Shown one piece after another: positions 9,203-17,565 of a DNA stretch of 35,687 nt. A program made the translations under genes and the position numbers. The notes under the pieces were generated by a model. The model saw only the letters and a list, made by a program, of their open reading frames with translations, was not told the DNA's origin and did not search any database. The stretch is taken from the NCBI RefSeq assembly GCF_003436425.1, contig NZ_QSPK01000015.1, positions 4,962 to 40,648 of the forward strand. Reading direction: 5' to 3'. The stretch comes from Eubacterium sp. TM05-53 (GTDB taxonomy: Bacteria; Bacillota_I; Bacilli_A; Erysipelotrichales; Erysipelotrichaceae). Numbering within the stretch: position 1 is the stretch's first letter; every line of letters begins with the position of its first letter.

Positions 9203-10082
9203 AATAAATTGAATATGTTACTAACAAGAGTATGCCGGCTTTTTTGTCGAGTACTCTTGTTTTTTTTGTGCAAATATAAAGGACAAGACCAATCAATATT
9301 GCGACAAAAGAATCGATGATAAAGTTAGGTTCAAATGGAACAGGTGTAATTAATGCACTAGAACCTACGACAAATAAGATATTAAAAATATTAGATCCAA
9401 TGATATTTCCAATCGCAATGTCGGCATTGCCTTTTCTTGCGGCTGTTACAGAAGTGACTAGTTCAGGTAAAGAAGTACCTAAGGCAACAATAGTTAATCC
9501 GATAAATCTTTGGCTGACACCGAGTGAAATGGCAATGTTTGTGGCTGCATCTACCGCAAAGTTACTTCCAATCATTAAACATACAAGTCCTAGTGGAATA
9601 AATAAGGGATTTGTTTTTTTGATTTCTGTTTCTTCGGTTTGATTTTTTGTCATTCTGAAAATGTAGTATAAGTAACCAAGGAAGAATAACCATAAGATAA
9701 TACCGTCAAAGCGTGAAATAGTATTGTTTATGCCTTGTAGAATGAGTACTAGTGTAACAAGCATCATAAATGGCATTTCATATTTGATTGTGCTATTTTG
9801 AATGTGTAGTGGACGAATGAGAGCGGTAATACCAAGAATGATTCCTACATTTAAAATATTACTTCCAACAACATTTCCAATCGTAATGGCCGCATTCGAT
9901 TTTAATGCGGCTGTAATGGAAACGAAGGCTTCTGGAAGACTCGTTCCCATCGCAACGATAGTAAGTCCAATAATCAGTTGGGGTATACCAAAGCGGGATG
10001 CGATACTGCTAGATCCATCCACAAACCAATCGGCTCCTTTTAGTAGTAGAATAAATCCTAATACTAATAAAATTATGTTCAT
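9183..10082 (-). CDS. Calcium/sodium-type cation antiporter (CaCA, YrbG-like), manganese-riboswitch controlled
   Basis: Inner-membrane cation exchanger of about 299 residues with two inverted repeats. Each carries the ion-binding alpha motif: GLTIVAMGTSLPEAFVS in the first half and GLTIVALGTSLPELVTS in the second, each followed by GNxxGSNIxN. The start MNIILLVLG at 10082 has AGGAGG seven bases upstream; in-frame starts further up lie in the riboswitch terminator. The upstream yybP-ykoY element suggests the physiological ion is Mn2+ (or that the gene answers to Mn2+), although the family is usually annotated Ca2+/Na+. Its last codons contain the mscL terminator. Confidence 0.88.
   Translation of the reverse strand: MNIILLVLGFILLLKGADWFVDGSSSIASRFGIPQLIIGLTIVAMGTSLPEAFVSITAALKSNAAITIGNVVGSNILNVGIILGITALIRPLHIQNSTIKYEMPFMMLVTLVLILQGINNTISRFDGIILWLFFLGYLYYIFRMTKNQTEETEIKKTNPLFIPLGLVCLMIGSNFAVDAATNIAISLGVSQRFIGLTIVALGTSLPELVTSVTAARKGNADIAIGNIIGSNIFNILFVVGSSALITPVPFEPNFIIDSFVAILIGLVLYICTKKTRVLDKKAGILLLVTYSIYFIYLLY
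9224..9267 (+). terminator. mscL intrinsic terminator inside the facing exchanger gene
   Basis: ACAAGAGTA (9224-9232) pairs perfectly with TACTCTTGT (9252-9260), followed by seven T. The 19-base loop is large. The hairpin lies within the last ~30 codons of the minus-strand exchanger. On the minus strand no T-run follows it, so it works only for mscL. Confidence 0.85.
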
Positions 10083-10104
10083 ATGTTTTCCTCCTGGACC
10101 AGAT

Positions 10105-10139
10105 AAAAAAAAGACTCTGGTCTTATCTACCAAAGTCTT
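10105..10139 (-). terminator. Terminator of the yybP-ykoY expression platform
   Basis: On the minus strand AAGACTTTGGT pairs with ACCAGAGTCTT around TAGATAAG, followed by eight T (plus-strand A run 10105-10112). The 5' arm overlaps the 3' strand of riboswitch helix P1. The two folds are therefore exclusive: ligand-stabilised P1 would prevent termination. Confidence 0.85.
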
Positions 10140-10222
10140 GCCATTTCATCACAGTCCGGATTTAACATCGTATTGACGAAGCTGTAAACACATATATGTG
10201 CAGGCTACTCCCTTTATGGGTT
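10130..10222 (-). promoter_or_regulatory. yybP-ykoY manganese riboswitch
   Basis: Read on the minus strand this has the conserved blocks of the family: AAAGGGAGTAGC (10215-10204), a hairpin around CACATATATGTG, TCGTCAATACGA, then CCGGA, and closing GGCAAGACTTTGG (10142-10130). P1 is formed by AAAG and CTTT. The order and sequence of these blocks are diagnostic. Known members sense Mn2+ and switch on Mn exporters or related membrane proteins, which fits the downstream exchanger. The next gene on the plus strand starts at 10342, divergent. Confidence 0.9.
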
Positions 10223-10223
10223 T

Positions 10224-10229
10224 ATTATA
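10224..10229 (-). promoter_or_regulatory. -10 box for the riboswitch transcript
   Basis: A consensus TATAAT on the minus strand (plus ATTATA at 10224-10229) places the transcript start near 10217, directly at the riboswitch 5' end. No convincing -35 is seen 17 bases upstream. Confidence 0.55.
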
Positions 10230-10341
10230 CATATTTTGGTCAATAAATTCTATATTTTAACGTAAAAATTTTTTAACAAATGCAAGTTTTCAAGAGAAAC
10301 CTCCATTTATTTCGCATATAAGATAGGGGTGATGAAATCAC

Positions 10342-11231
10342 ATGAATAAATCAAAAGACAAAATTATGAAGGAGTTTTTAGAAAACAATGCCTATTTTGT
10401 CGACTTTTTTAATGCGTACTTCTTTGATGGAGAAAGATTTCTTAAACCTGAAAACTGTATGGAACTCGATTCGGAGATGAATGATTCGAATATGGATCTA
10501 GAAAAGCATGTGGATGTGATTCGTAAGTACAATGATGGAAATATTTATAGTGCATTCATTATTGAGAATCAAAGTTATGTGGATATGTCCATGGTTGTAA
10601 GGGCTGCAGCATATGAATATGTAGCTTATGAGCGAATGTTAAAGAAGTCGAAAAAGAATAAGTCAAAAGAAAAACTACCAATGGTGCACATTCTAGTATT
10701 CTATACAGGTGAAAGGCCTTGGAATGCAGCAAGACAGCTTTCTGAGCTAGTCGAGGTGGATGAAAGATTTGAATCCTATTTCCATGACTACAAAATGAAC
10801 CTGATTGAAATCACAGGAAATACTTCATATAATTTTAATGAAGAAGACGTGTATAATCTATTCTACATATGTCGAAGTATTTATGATCAGTCTATTTATG
10901 AAGGAACGAGTAATCATTTTGGACTTGTGAAAAGCAGTGTGTTAAAAGTCGTCAAGACATTAACGGATGTAGAATGGTTGGATTTAGAAGAATTAGAGGA
11001 AAAGGAGGAAATTGAAATGTGTGAAGCTGAAAAGAGATGGCTGGAAGTAAAGTCAAAGGAATGGAAAGCTGAAGGAATTGAGTTAGGAATAAAACAAGGC
11101 ATTGAACAGGGGTCGAATTGGGACAAGTTCTTTTGTACAAGACTATGATAAAGAATGGAATGAGTGTCAATGAGATTTCTAAGGTTTGTTCAATATCTGT
11201 TGAGAGTCTAAAACGAGTATTAAGTGATTGA
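10342..11231 (+). pseudogene. Rpn-family (PD-(D/E)XK) nuclease, frameshifted near the C-terminus
   Basis: Recombination-promoting-nuclease/YhgA-like family. The catalytic core is visible: an Asp around residue 58 (HVDVI), then the IENQ motif (E75, Q77), and a MVVRAAAYEYVAYE helix. The C-terminus has GIELGIKQGIEQG repeats typical of the family. As read, the frame stops at 11146-11148 after a nonsense tail. One extra G in the run at 11109-11112 would restore EQGVELGQVLLYK...KNGMSVNEISKVCSI...RVLSD, the normal family ending, to a TGA at 11229-11231. So a single base is missing in a homopolymer. The catalytic domain would still be made. The ribosome-binding site GGGGTGA is partly held in a small GTGAT/ATCAC hairpin just before the ATG. 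Confidence 0.8.
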
Positions 11232-11235
11232 TAAG

Positions 11236-11257
11236 AAGAGAAAAAATCTCTTTTTTT
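11236..11257 (+). terminator. Intrinsic terminator after the Rpn-like gene
   Basis: AAGAGA (11236-11241) pairs with TCTCTT (11247-11252) around five A, running into a seven-T tract. It starts five bases after the restored stop at 11231, which supports the longer reading of the gene. Confidence 0.75.
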
Positions 11258-11269
11258 ATTTTAAGCCTG

Positions 11270-11278
11270 TGATATAAT
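11270..11278 (+). promoter_or_regulatory. Extended -10 promoter of the second exchanger
   Basis: TGA-TATAAT (11270-11278) is a perfect extended -10. The -35 position falls in the T tract of the preceding terminator and has no consensus. The same TGTGATATAAT string occurs before the TPP riboswitch. Confidence 0.6.
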
Positions 11279-11304
11279 AAGGTGACTTTGAAAGGATTGA
11301 GAAA

Positions 11305-12222
11305 ATGGTATTTCTTTTATTAGTATTAGGTATGGTCCTTTTAATGAAGGGTGCAGACTTGTTTGTGGATGGCAGTGCAAGTGTGGCCCGTAAATTAAAA
11401 GTGCCTTCAGTTATTATTGGTTTGACAATTGTAGCACTTGGAACAAGCTTACCAGAAGCGAGTGTGAGTATTACGGCTGGCTTAATGGGCAGTAATGAAA
11501 TTGCGATTTCAAATATTGTGGGTTCTAATATTTTCAACACGTTGGTTGTGGTTGGAACTAGTGCAGTGATTACTCCATTTTTAATGGATAAGGATATTTT
11601 GAATCGTGATTTAAAAATCAATATTTTAGTGAGCATCTTACTTTCTATTTTTGTGTTAAATGGAATGTTGAATCGCTTTGAAGGAATTATCTTCTTGGTT
11701 GGTTTGGTATTGTTTATTTTAAACTTGATTCGTAGTGCTAAAAAGAATCGTGTTGAAGATGAGAAAGTTCAAACTTTATCGGGAATCAAATGCTTGATTT
11801 ATATCGTGATTGGAGTTGCGTGTATTATTTGGGGTGGAGACATCACTGTAGATAGTGCAAAACAGATTGCAGCTATGCTTGGTATGAGTGATACGTTGAT
11901 TGGTTTAACTGTCGTATCTATTGGAACTTCATTGCCTGAGTTAGTAACAAGTGTTGTTGCGGCAAGAAAAGGAGAGAGTGGTTTATCTTTAGGAAATGCG
12001 ATTGGAAGTAACATAATGAATATTTTATTTATTTTGGGTGCTTCAAGTACAATCCATCCAATTGCGGCTACTTCACAGAATATTATTGATACTTTTGTCT
12101 TGATTGGTGTTTCTCTATTAATTTATGGTATTGCGAAAAAGGGAGATACAATGACAAGAAAAAAGGGGATCTTTATGATCCTCGTATATGTCATTTATAT
12201 GATTTATATTATTGTACGCTAG
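11305..12222 (+). CDS. Second calcium/sodium-type cation antiporter (CaCA, YrbG-like)
   Basis: Paralogue of the exchanger at 9183-10082. The 305 residues again hold two alpha repeats, GLTIVALGTSLPEASVS and GLTVVSIGTSLPELVTS, each followed by a GSNIxN segment, with about ten membrane helices. The gene has its own promoter and an AAGGA ribosome-binding site but no riboswitch, so the two copies are regulated differently. Its stop TAG lies in the stem of a terminator shared in position with the end of the convergent TetR gene. The transported ion is not determinable; Ca2+ is the usual assignment. Confidence 0.88.
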   Translation: MVFLLLVLGMVLLMKGADLFVDGSASVARKLKVPSVIIGLTIVALGTSLPEASVSITAGLMGSNEIAISNIVGSNIFNTLVVVGTSAVITPFLMDKDILNRDLKINILVSILLSIFVLNGMLNRFEGIIFLVGLVLFILNLIRSAKKNRVEDEKVQTLSGIKCLIYIVIGVACIIWGGDITVDSAKQIAAMLGMSDTLIGLTVVSIGTSLPELVTSVVAARKGESGLSLGNAIGSNIMNILFILGASSTIHPIAATSQNIIDTFVLIGVSLLIYGIAKKGDTMTRKKGIFMILVYVIYMIYIIVR

Positions 12223-12241
12223 GTTTGTCCTAGCTTTTTTT
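12218..12241 (+). terminator. Terminator of the second exchanger
   Basis: GCTAGG (12218-12223) pairs with CCTAGC (12229-12234), loop TTTGT, then seven T. The stem contains the exchanger stop (12220-12222) and the tetR-family stop (12230-12232, minus strand). Confidence 0.88.
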
Positions 12242-12838
12242 CTTTCCTTGGGAAAGAATAGCTCGAATGGAATCGAAAAGAATGGGTTTATATTCTTCGA
12301 TAGGAAGGGGTTGACTGTGAAGAATACTGTTGTAGCAAGTGCTTCCTGTTAGTTCTACTATAAGATAGAGTATGACTTCTGAATTTTCAAATTCATATCC
12401 ATTTGCGGTGGCAATTTCGTTAAATTCTTTGATTAAATTGAAACTATCATTATCGATAGCCGTATTTAACTGGGCATGGAATACGCCCCAAGATAGGTTT
12501 CTTTCAACGAATTTTAAAATCAATGGATTGTTTTCTAATCGAATCAATACTTGATTGATCAAGAAGATCACAGAGTCTTCAAAATTACGAATATCATTTT
12601 TCTCTAATTGTTTGTGGGCTTCTTCAAATAGGCGATGTGCTTCTTTTTGAATTAGAATATCGCGTATTTGGTATTTATCTTTGAAATAAAGATAGAATGT
12701 TCCTTTTGCGACCCCCGCGTTTTTTACAATATCATTAACAGAGACATTCGTAATGTCTTCTTTTGTGAATAAATTAAAGGCAGCCTGTAAGAGGTTGTTT
12801 TCTTTTATTTTCTTGTTTTCGATTATCTTACTTTTCAT
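12230..12838 (-). CDS. TetR/AcrR-family regulator of the MMPL operon
   Basis: DNA-binding repressor of 202 residues. The N-terminal helix-turn-helix reads VSVNDIVKNAGVAKGTFYLYFKDKYQIRD, the TetR family signature, and the C-terminal ligand-binding/dimerisation domain is divergent as usual. The start MKSKIIENK at 12838 was chosen for the GGTGA six bases upstream and the typical family length; longer in-frame versions would run through the promoter. It is divergent from the MMPL transporter gene, and inverted TGAC/GTCA elements lie in the shared 186-base gap. It probably represses both units until a ligand, perhaps the transporter substrate, binds. Confidence 0.9.
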   Translation of the reverse strand: MKSKIIENKKIKENNLLQAAFNLFTKEDITNVSVNDIVKNAGVAKGTFYLYFKDKYQIRDILIQKEAHRLFEEAHKQLEKNDIRNFEDSVIFLINQVLIRLENNPLILKFVERNLSWGVFHAQLNTAIDNDSFNLIKEFNEIATANGYEFENSEVILYLIVELTGSTCYNSILHSQPLPIEEYKPILFDSIRAILSQGKKKS

Positions 12839-12854
12839 GCGTATCACCATCCAT

Positions 12855-12895
12855 ATTATAAACAATAATTTACAAATTACAAATAAAAATGACCG
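12855..12895 (-). promoter_or_regulatory. tetR-family gene promoter with possible operator half-site
   Basis: On the minus strand, -10 TATAAT (12860-12855) lies 17 bases from a weak -35 TTTGTA (12883-12878). TGACCG at 12890-12895, just upstream, is the reverse complement of the CGGTCA at 12961-12966 in the MMPL operator, so the regulator may bind both. Confidence 0.5.
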
Positions 12896-12952
12896 ATTGA
12901 ACATATTAAAACAATTGTATATCTGGGGAATGAAAAAAATAAACCAAAAATA

Positions 12953-12981
12953 TTGACTAGCGGTCAGTTTAGTACTATACT
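12953..12981 (+). promoter_or_regulatory. MMPL operon promoter with overlapping TetR-type operator
   Basis: -35 TTGACT (12953-12958), 17-base spacer, -10 TATACT (12976-12981). The inverted repeat TGAC-TAGCG-GTCA (12954-12966) overlaps the -35, and a wider ACTA/TAGT pair (12956-12959, 12970-12973) surrounds it. Binding there would block RNA polymerase. That the neighbouring TetR protein binds it is inference from position and symmetry. Confidence 0.75.
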
Positions 12982-13024
12982 CTTCACGTAGTAAAGGAAA
13001 GGATAGAAAAAAAGGTGATTCGAT

Positions 13025-15106
13025 ATGGATAAGATGTCAAAATGGATAGTTAAATATCGTAATATGATTTTGGCTGTAGCCATTGTTCTTTTGATTCCAA
13101 GTGCAATTGGTTATTTCAATACAAATATTAATTACGATTTATTGTCTTATTTACCTTCAACTTCAGAATCTATGAAAACACAAAAGATTCTTGGAGATGA
13201 TTTTAACTTATCGAGTGTAGACTTCTTGGTTGTCAACAACAAGTCTGATCAAGAGGCCGCAAAAATTAAGAAAGAGATTAATAAAATTGATGGAGTTGAA
13301 AAATGTATTTGGAGAGATGATGTATTAGATATCTCTGTTCCAAAACAGGCAATTCCAGAAAGCATTCAGGATATGTTATATTCTGGCGACAGTACAATGA
13401 TGATTGTTACGTTTAAAGAGCCAACGTCGTCAATGCGTACAATGAATGCGATTAGTAAAATAAAAAAATATACAAAAGATGATTGTTATTTAGGTGGTAT
13501 GTCAGCCATCAGTGAAGATACTAAAGATCAAACAGAACATGATACGCCAATCTATGCAGGTATTGCGGTTGTATTATGTATGATTGTATTGTTCTTAGGA
13601 TTAGAGAGTACGATTGCTCCAGTTGTATTTATGTTAGGAATGATTTTCCCAATCGTTTATAACTTTGGTACAAACGTATTCTTAGGTGAAATTAGTTATA
13701 TCACTAAGGCTTTGGCTGTTGTATTACAGTTAGCTGTAACATTGGATTATTCCATCTTCTTATTACATAGATATCAAGAAGAAAAACAAAATCTTCCAAA
13801 TGAAGAGGCTATGGCTAAGGCAATTAAAGCTACGTTTACTTCAATTACTTCAAGTTCAATCACAACAATTGCTGGTTTCGTAGCCTTGTGTGTAATGCAG
13901 TTAACACTAGGTAGAGATATTGGTATCGTTATGGCCAAAGGTGTTGTTCTTGGTGTATTATCAACTATCTTCATTTTGCCAAGCTTGTTGATGTTCTTTG
14001 ATAAGACGATTGAAAAGTACAAACATAAAACAATTTTGAATGAGTTACATAAAGTTCCTCGTTTTGTGATGCGTCACTATAAAAAGATTCTTGTTGCCTT
14101 CGTATTGATTTTCATTCCATTTGGATATGGTCAGGCACATACAAATGTCTATTATGATTTGATTTCTGGTATGCCAGGTGATTTTGCGAGTATCATTGGG
14201 ACAAATCAGTTAAAAGATAAATTTGATATGACAACAACACATTTCGTTTTAGTGGATGACAAATTAACAACGAATGAAATTCAGAATATGTGTTCTGAAA
14301 TCAAAGATTTAAAAGGAATTCATAACGTATTAGCGTATGAAGAATTTGTGGGTCCAGGACTTGCATCCAACTTTACTCCAAGTGTAGTAAAGGATATTTT
14401 CCAAAATGGTGGAAAGAAATTAATTGTTGTGAACAGTGATTATAAAGCTGCAACCGATGAATTAAATACACAGTTAGATAAAATGGATACCATCATTCAT
14501 AAATATGATAAGAAGGGTATGATTGGTGGAGAAGGAAGTATGACACGTGATTTGATCACAACAACGGATACAGACTTTGCGATGGTTAACGTATTATCTG
14601 TCATTATGATCTTTATCATTGTTGCCTTAACATTTAAATCATTTGCACTTCCAGTCATCTTAGTATTAACAATTGAGTTTGCGATCACAATCAATATGGG
14701 TATTCCATTCTTTACAGGAAGTACACTTCCATTTATCGCAAGTATGGTTATTGGAACTATTCAATTGGGTGCTACAGTAGACTATGCCATCTTAATGACA
14801 ACGCGTTTTAAAGAAGAGTTATCGCATGGTAAGAAGGTTAAGGAAGCGGCTTTGATTGCGATGGAAAAATCGAGTGTTTCCATTATGACAAGTGGATTCT
14901 CATTCTTCGCCGCATGTATTGGTGTAAGTTTTGTAGCTAAGATGGATTTGATCAAATCATTAGTTATCTTATTAGCACGTGGTGCATTAATTTCAGTCGT
15001 AAGTATCTTATTAGTATTGCCTTCATTGTTGATTTTCTGCCACAAGTTTATTGAAAAGACGACAAAGAATTGGCCAAAATCAAACATGGAAGCGAAAGGA
15101 GAATAA
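13025..15106 (+). CDS. MMPL/RND-family membrane transporter
   Basis: Large exporter of 693 residues with the two-fold RND layout. TM1 lies near residues 12-32, followed by an extracytoplasmic domain (about 35-175) and TM2-6 (about 177-330). A second loop spans about 375-525, and TM8-12 reach the C-terminus. The TM4-like segments (VVLQLAVTLDYSIFLLHRYQEE and GTIQLGATVDYAILMTTRFKEE) carry the conserved Asp-Tyr pair expected of proton-coupled MMPL proteins. Members export lipids, siderophores or hydrophobic drugs. The gene starts downstream of the TetR operator and is followed after two bases by the heptad-repeat gene, so the two likely form one exporter. The substrate is unknown. Confidence 0.88.
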   Translation: MDKMSKWIVKYRNMILAVAIVLLIPSAIGYFNTNINYDLLSYLPSTSESMKTQKILGDDFNLSSVDFLVVNNKSDQEAAKIKKEINKIDGVEKCIWRDDVLDISVPKQAIPESIQDMLYSGDSTMMIVTFKEPTSSMRTMNAISKIKKYTKDDCYLGGMSAISEDTKDQTEHDTPIYAGIAVVLCMIVLFLGLESTIAPVVFMLGMIFPIVYNFGTNVFLGEISYITKALAVVLQLAVTLDYSIFLLHRYQEEKQNLPNEEAMAKAIKATFTSITSSSITTIAGFVALCVMQLTLGRDIGIVMAKGVVLGVLSTIFILPSLLMFFDKTIEKYKHKTILNELHKVPRFVMRHYKKILVAFVLIFIPFGYGQAHTNVYYDLISGMPGDFASIIGTNQLKDKFDMTTTHFVLVDDKLTTNEIQNMCSEIKDLKGIHNVLAYEEFVGPGLASNFTPSVVKDIFQNGGKKLIVVNSDYKAATDELNTQLDKMDTIIHKYDKKGMIGGEGSMTRDLITTTDTDFAMVNVLSVIMIFIIVALTFKSFALPVILVLTIEFAITINMGIPFFTGSTLPFIASMVIGTIQLGATVDYAILMTTRFKEELSHGKKVKEAALIAMEKSSVSIMTSGFSFFAACIGVSFVAKMDLIKSLVILLARGALISVVSILLVLPSLLIFCHKFIEKTTKNWPKSNMEAKGE

Positions 15107-15108
15107 AT

Positions 15109-17472
15109 ATGAATTTAAATCATACAGTAAAAGTAGTTGGTAGTGTATTGTTGAGTGCAGTTATGGCAGGTAGTATGATGCCAGTGACTGTATTTGCACA
15201 AAATAATGATGAAAATCCTACAGAAAAAACAGAAACCGTTTATTCTGTATTAAACTCAGATGGTTCAATCAGTGATACAATCGTATCTAGCTGGTTACAT
15301 GATGAGGATGGAATTAATAATATTAAAGAAACTTTAAACTTAAAAGATGTCAAGAACATTAAATCAAATGAAAAACCTTCAAAAGACGGAAATACATATA
15401 CATGGAATGCGAAAGGAAATGATGTGTATTATGAAGGAACAGCCACAAAACAACTTCCAGTATCTGTTAAGATTCGTTATGAATTAGATGGTCAAGAAAT
15501 GTCTGCAAAAGATATGGAAGGTAAGTCTGGTCATTTAAAATTAACTATTTCTTTCACAAATAACTATTCAGAAGTTAAAAATATCAATGGCAAATCCATT
15601 GTGATTCACCCTAGTTATTTAGCTGGTGGTATGTTGAATATGAGTACTGGCAAGTTCTCAAATGTAAAATGTGAATCTGGTAAGATTGTAAATGATGGAA
15701 CCAATGAAATGTTGGCATTTGCGAATATTCCAGGTTTGAATGAAACATTAAAATCTGCAGGTTTAGACAAAGTAAATAATCAATTAGGAATCAGTAATGA
15801 TGTAACAGTAGAAGCGGATGTCAATGATTTTGATCTAGGATCTATCATGATTGGTATGACAAATGAAATTGATTTAGATCAAGAATTAGGTGAAATTGGT
15901 TCCGTATCTGAATTAACAGATGGAATTGATCAATTAATTGAAGCCGATGATCAATTGATCGATGGATCTAAACAATTGTATGATGGAACAACACAATTAA
16001 AAGAGCAAGCCGCTCCATTAACAGGCTCATCTGATCAAGTAAGACAATTATCTGCAGGTGCTATCCAATTAAATGATGGTGTTAAAGCATTACAAACAGG
16101 ATTAACTGCATATACACAAGGTGCTAGTGCAATCAATGAAGGTGTTAACCAATTATATGGTATACCTCAAAATGCAGGTTTAATTCAATCTGCCGTTACA
16201 ACTTCAACGGAGGAACAAACAAGTTTAGTAGATGGTTCGCAAGCTGTTGCAGATGGATTAGGACAATTATTAGATCAATTAAATGGTGCTAATGTAACAG
16301 CATCAGTTAAAGAAATGAATGCACTTTTAGATGATTCTAAAACAAAACTACAAGGAATGGCTAAAACTTTAAGCGAAGATAAAACAACTCTTGAAGGCAT
16401 GCAAACAGAATTAACAAATGCATCTACTAAATTATCTGGATTGTCTGATTTAAAAGATAAATTGGATAACTTGGGTACAAATATTGTAACTAAAGAAACA
16501 CAGAATAATAATGCGATTGCTGACTATAATTCGAAGAAAGATACAGTCAATGATGAAATCACAACTATTAAAAATAGTATGAAGTCTGAGATTGACACTT
16601 CTATTAGTACACTACGTACAGCTAAGCAGGCATTGTATGATGCTGGTAAGACTGATGAAGCAAACAGTATTCAAACTCAAATCGATGCATTGAATTCAGA
16701 AAAAGCTAAAGTAGATGCAATTAGTACAATTGAAGGGTTACAAACATTACAGACTTTAACAGAAGAGTTTGGAACATTAAATGATACTCTAGTTACTGTA
16801 AAATCTACTGTTGCAGAAATGAGTACATTAGTAGGTAAATCAATTGAAAAATTAAATGGTTTAGCAACAGATGTTCAAGCAGCATTGACTACAATTGATA
16901 CATTAAGTCAAACTTTATCTGGATCAACTAAAAAAGTTGAAGGTATGCAAACTATGCTTAACAGTTTAAAACCTGGAGTTACAGAATTATACAATGGAGC
17001 GTTACAAATTAATGCTGGAGCAATTAACTTAGGAGATAAGTTAGGTCAACTACAAACAGCTTCACAATCTGGTGTAGATAAAATTAAAGCTGGTACTACT
17101 CAATTAACATCAAACAATGCTACATTAAATGGTGGTGCTAGTGCATTATCAGATGCAACAGGAACACTTGCAGGACAGAGTGGAACATTTAATGAAATGG
17201 CTGATGGATTAGATACATTAGGTGAAGCATTTGAAACATTGAATTCAGGTGCTAAGGAATTATATGAAGGTAATGAACAATTCAAGTCTGAAGGATTGGA
17301 TCAATTAAAAGAAAAGGTTGATTTAGGTGTTGGAGAACTTGAAACATTACAAAGTGTAATGGATGAAATCAAAGCTATGAATAAAGAATATGCTTCATAC
17401 TCTGGTGCTCCAGAAGGTGCTACAGTAACGAGTCGTTATGTATTCCGTACTAAGGAAGAAAGTTCTAAATAG
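15109..17472 (+). CDS. Secreted heptad-repeat protein, partner of the MMPL transporter (YhgE/Pip-like)
   Basis: 787 residues with an N-terminal signal peptide (basic NHTVK, hydrophobic VVGSVLLSAVMAGSMMPVTVFA, probable cleavage after AFA-type residues near 30). An N-terminal beta-rich domain (about 35-255) follows. Then come long LxxGxxxL heptads such as QLIDGSKQLYDGTTQL (about 275-360), a coiled-coil segment (about 400-600), and a second heptad block to about 770. Such repeats are known from YhgE/Pip-type and MMPL-associated proteins. Unlike YhgE/Pip there is no C-terminal membrane domain here, so it is secreted or held only by an uncleaved signal. Its start lies two bases after the MMPL stop. 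An in-frame ATG at 15070 inside MMPL is rejected. Confidence 0.75.
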   Translation: MNLNHTVKVVGSVLLSAVMAGSMMPVTVFAQNNDENPTEKTETVYSVLNSDGSISDTIVSSWLHDEDGINNIKETLNLKDVKNIKSNEKPSKDGNTYTWNAKGNDVYYEGTATKQLPVSVKIRYELDGQEMSAKDMEGKSGHLKLTISFTNNYSEVKNINGKSIVIHPSYLAGGMLNMSTGKFSNVKCESGKIVNDGTNEMLAFANIPGLNETLKSAGLDKVNNQLGISNDVTVEADVNDFDLGSIMIGMTNEIDLDQELGEIGSVSELTDGIDQLIEADDQLIDGSKQLYDGTTQLKEQAAPLTGSSDQVRQLSAGAIQLNDGVKALQTGLTAYTQGASAINEGVNQLYGIPQNAGLIQSAVTTSTEEQTSLVDGSQAVADGLGQLLDQLNGANVTASVKEMNALLDDSKTKLQGMAKTLSEDKTTLEGMQTELTNASTKLSGLSDLKDKLDNLGTNIVTKETQNNNAIADYNSKKDTVNDEITTIKNSMKSEIDTSISTLRTAKQALYDAGKTDEANSIQTQIDALNSEKAKVDAISTIEGLQTLQTLTEEFGTLNDTLVTVKSTVAEMSTLVGKSIEKLNGLATDVQAALTTIDTLSQTLSGSTKKVEGMQTMLNSLKPGVTELYNGALQINAGAINLGDKLGQLQTASQSGVDKIKAGTTQLTSNNATLNGGASALSDATGTLAGQSGTFNEMADGLDTLGEAFETLNSGAKELYEGNEQFKSEGLDQLKEKVDLGVGELETLQSVMDEIKAMNKEYASYSGAPEGATVTSRYVFRTKEESSK

Positions 17473-17477
17473 TTTAT

Positions 17478-17503
17478 AAAGGTATTCTTCGGAATGCCTT
17501 TTT
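17478..17503 (+). terminator. Terminator of the MMPL operon with a TTCG tetraloop
   Basis: AAAGGTATTC (17478-17487) pairs with GAATGCCTTT (17492-17501; one G-T pair) around TTCG closed by C-G, an extra-stable loop, then T residues. Confidence 0.88.
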
Positions 17504-17506
17504 AAT

Positions 17507-17535
17507 TTGATATTATTTGGTTGGCGTGTTAAAAT
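17507..17535 (+). promoter_or_regulatory. Promoter of the SCIFF gene cluster
   Basis: -35 TTGATA (17507-17512), 17-base spacer, extended -10 TGT-TAAAAT (17527-17535). It starts four bases after the upstream terminator, and GGGGG (17552-17556) precedes the SCIFF ATG by nine bases. Confidence 0.8.
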
Positions 17536-17565
17536 AAAAAGGAATTTATATGGGGGTATATAATC

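Noticed and set aside
9316..10176. Long open frames on the plus strand opposite the first exchanger (9316-9642, 9802-10176)
   Set aside because: They mirror the exchanger codons, have no ribosome-binding sites, and one runs through the riboswitch.
15931..17350. Tandem DNA repeat in the heptad-repeat gene
   Set aside because: The periodicity is in the protein pattern (Leu/Gly spacing); the bases are not directly repeated.
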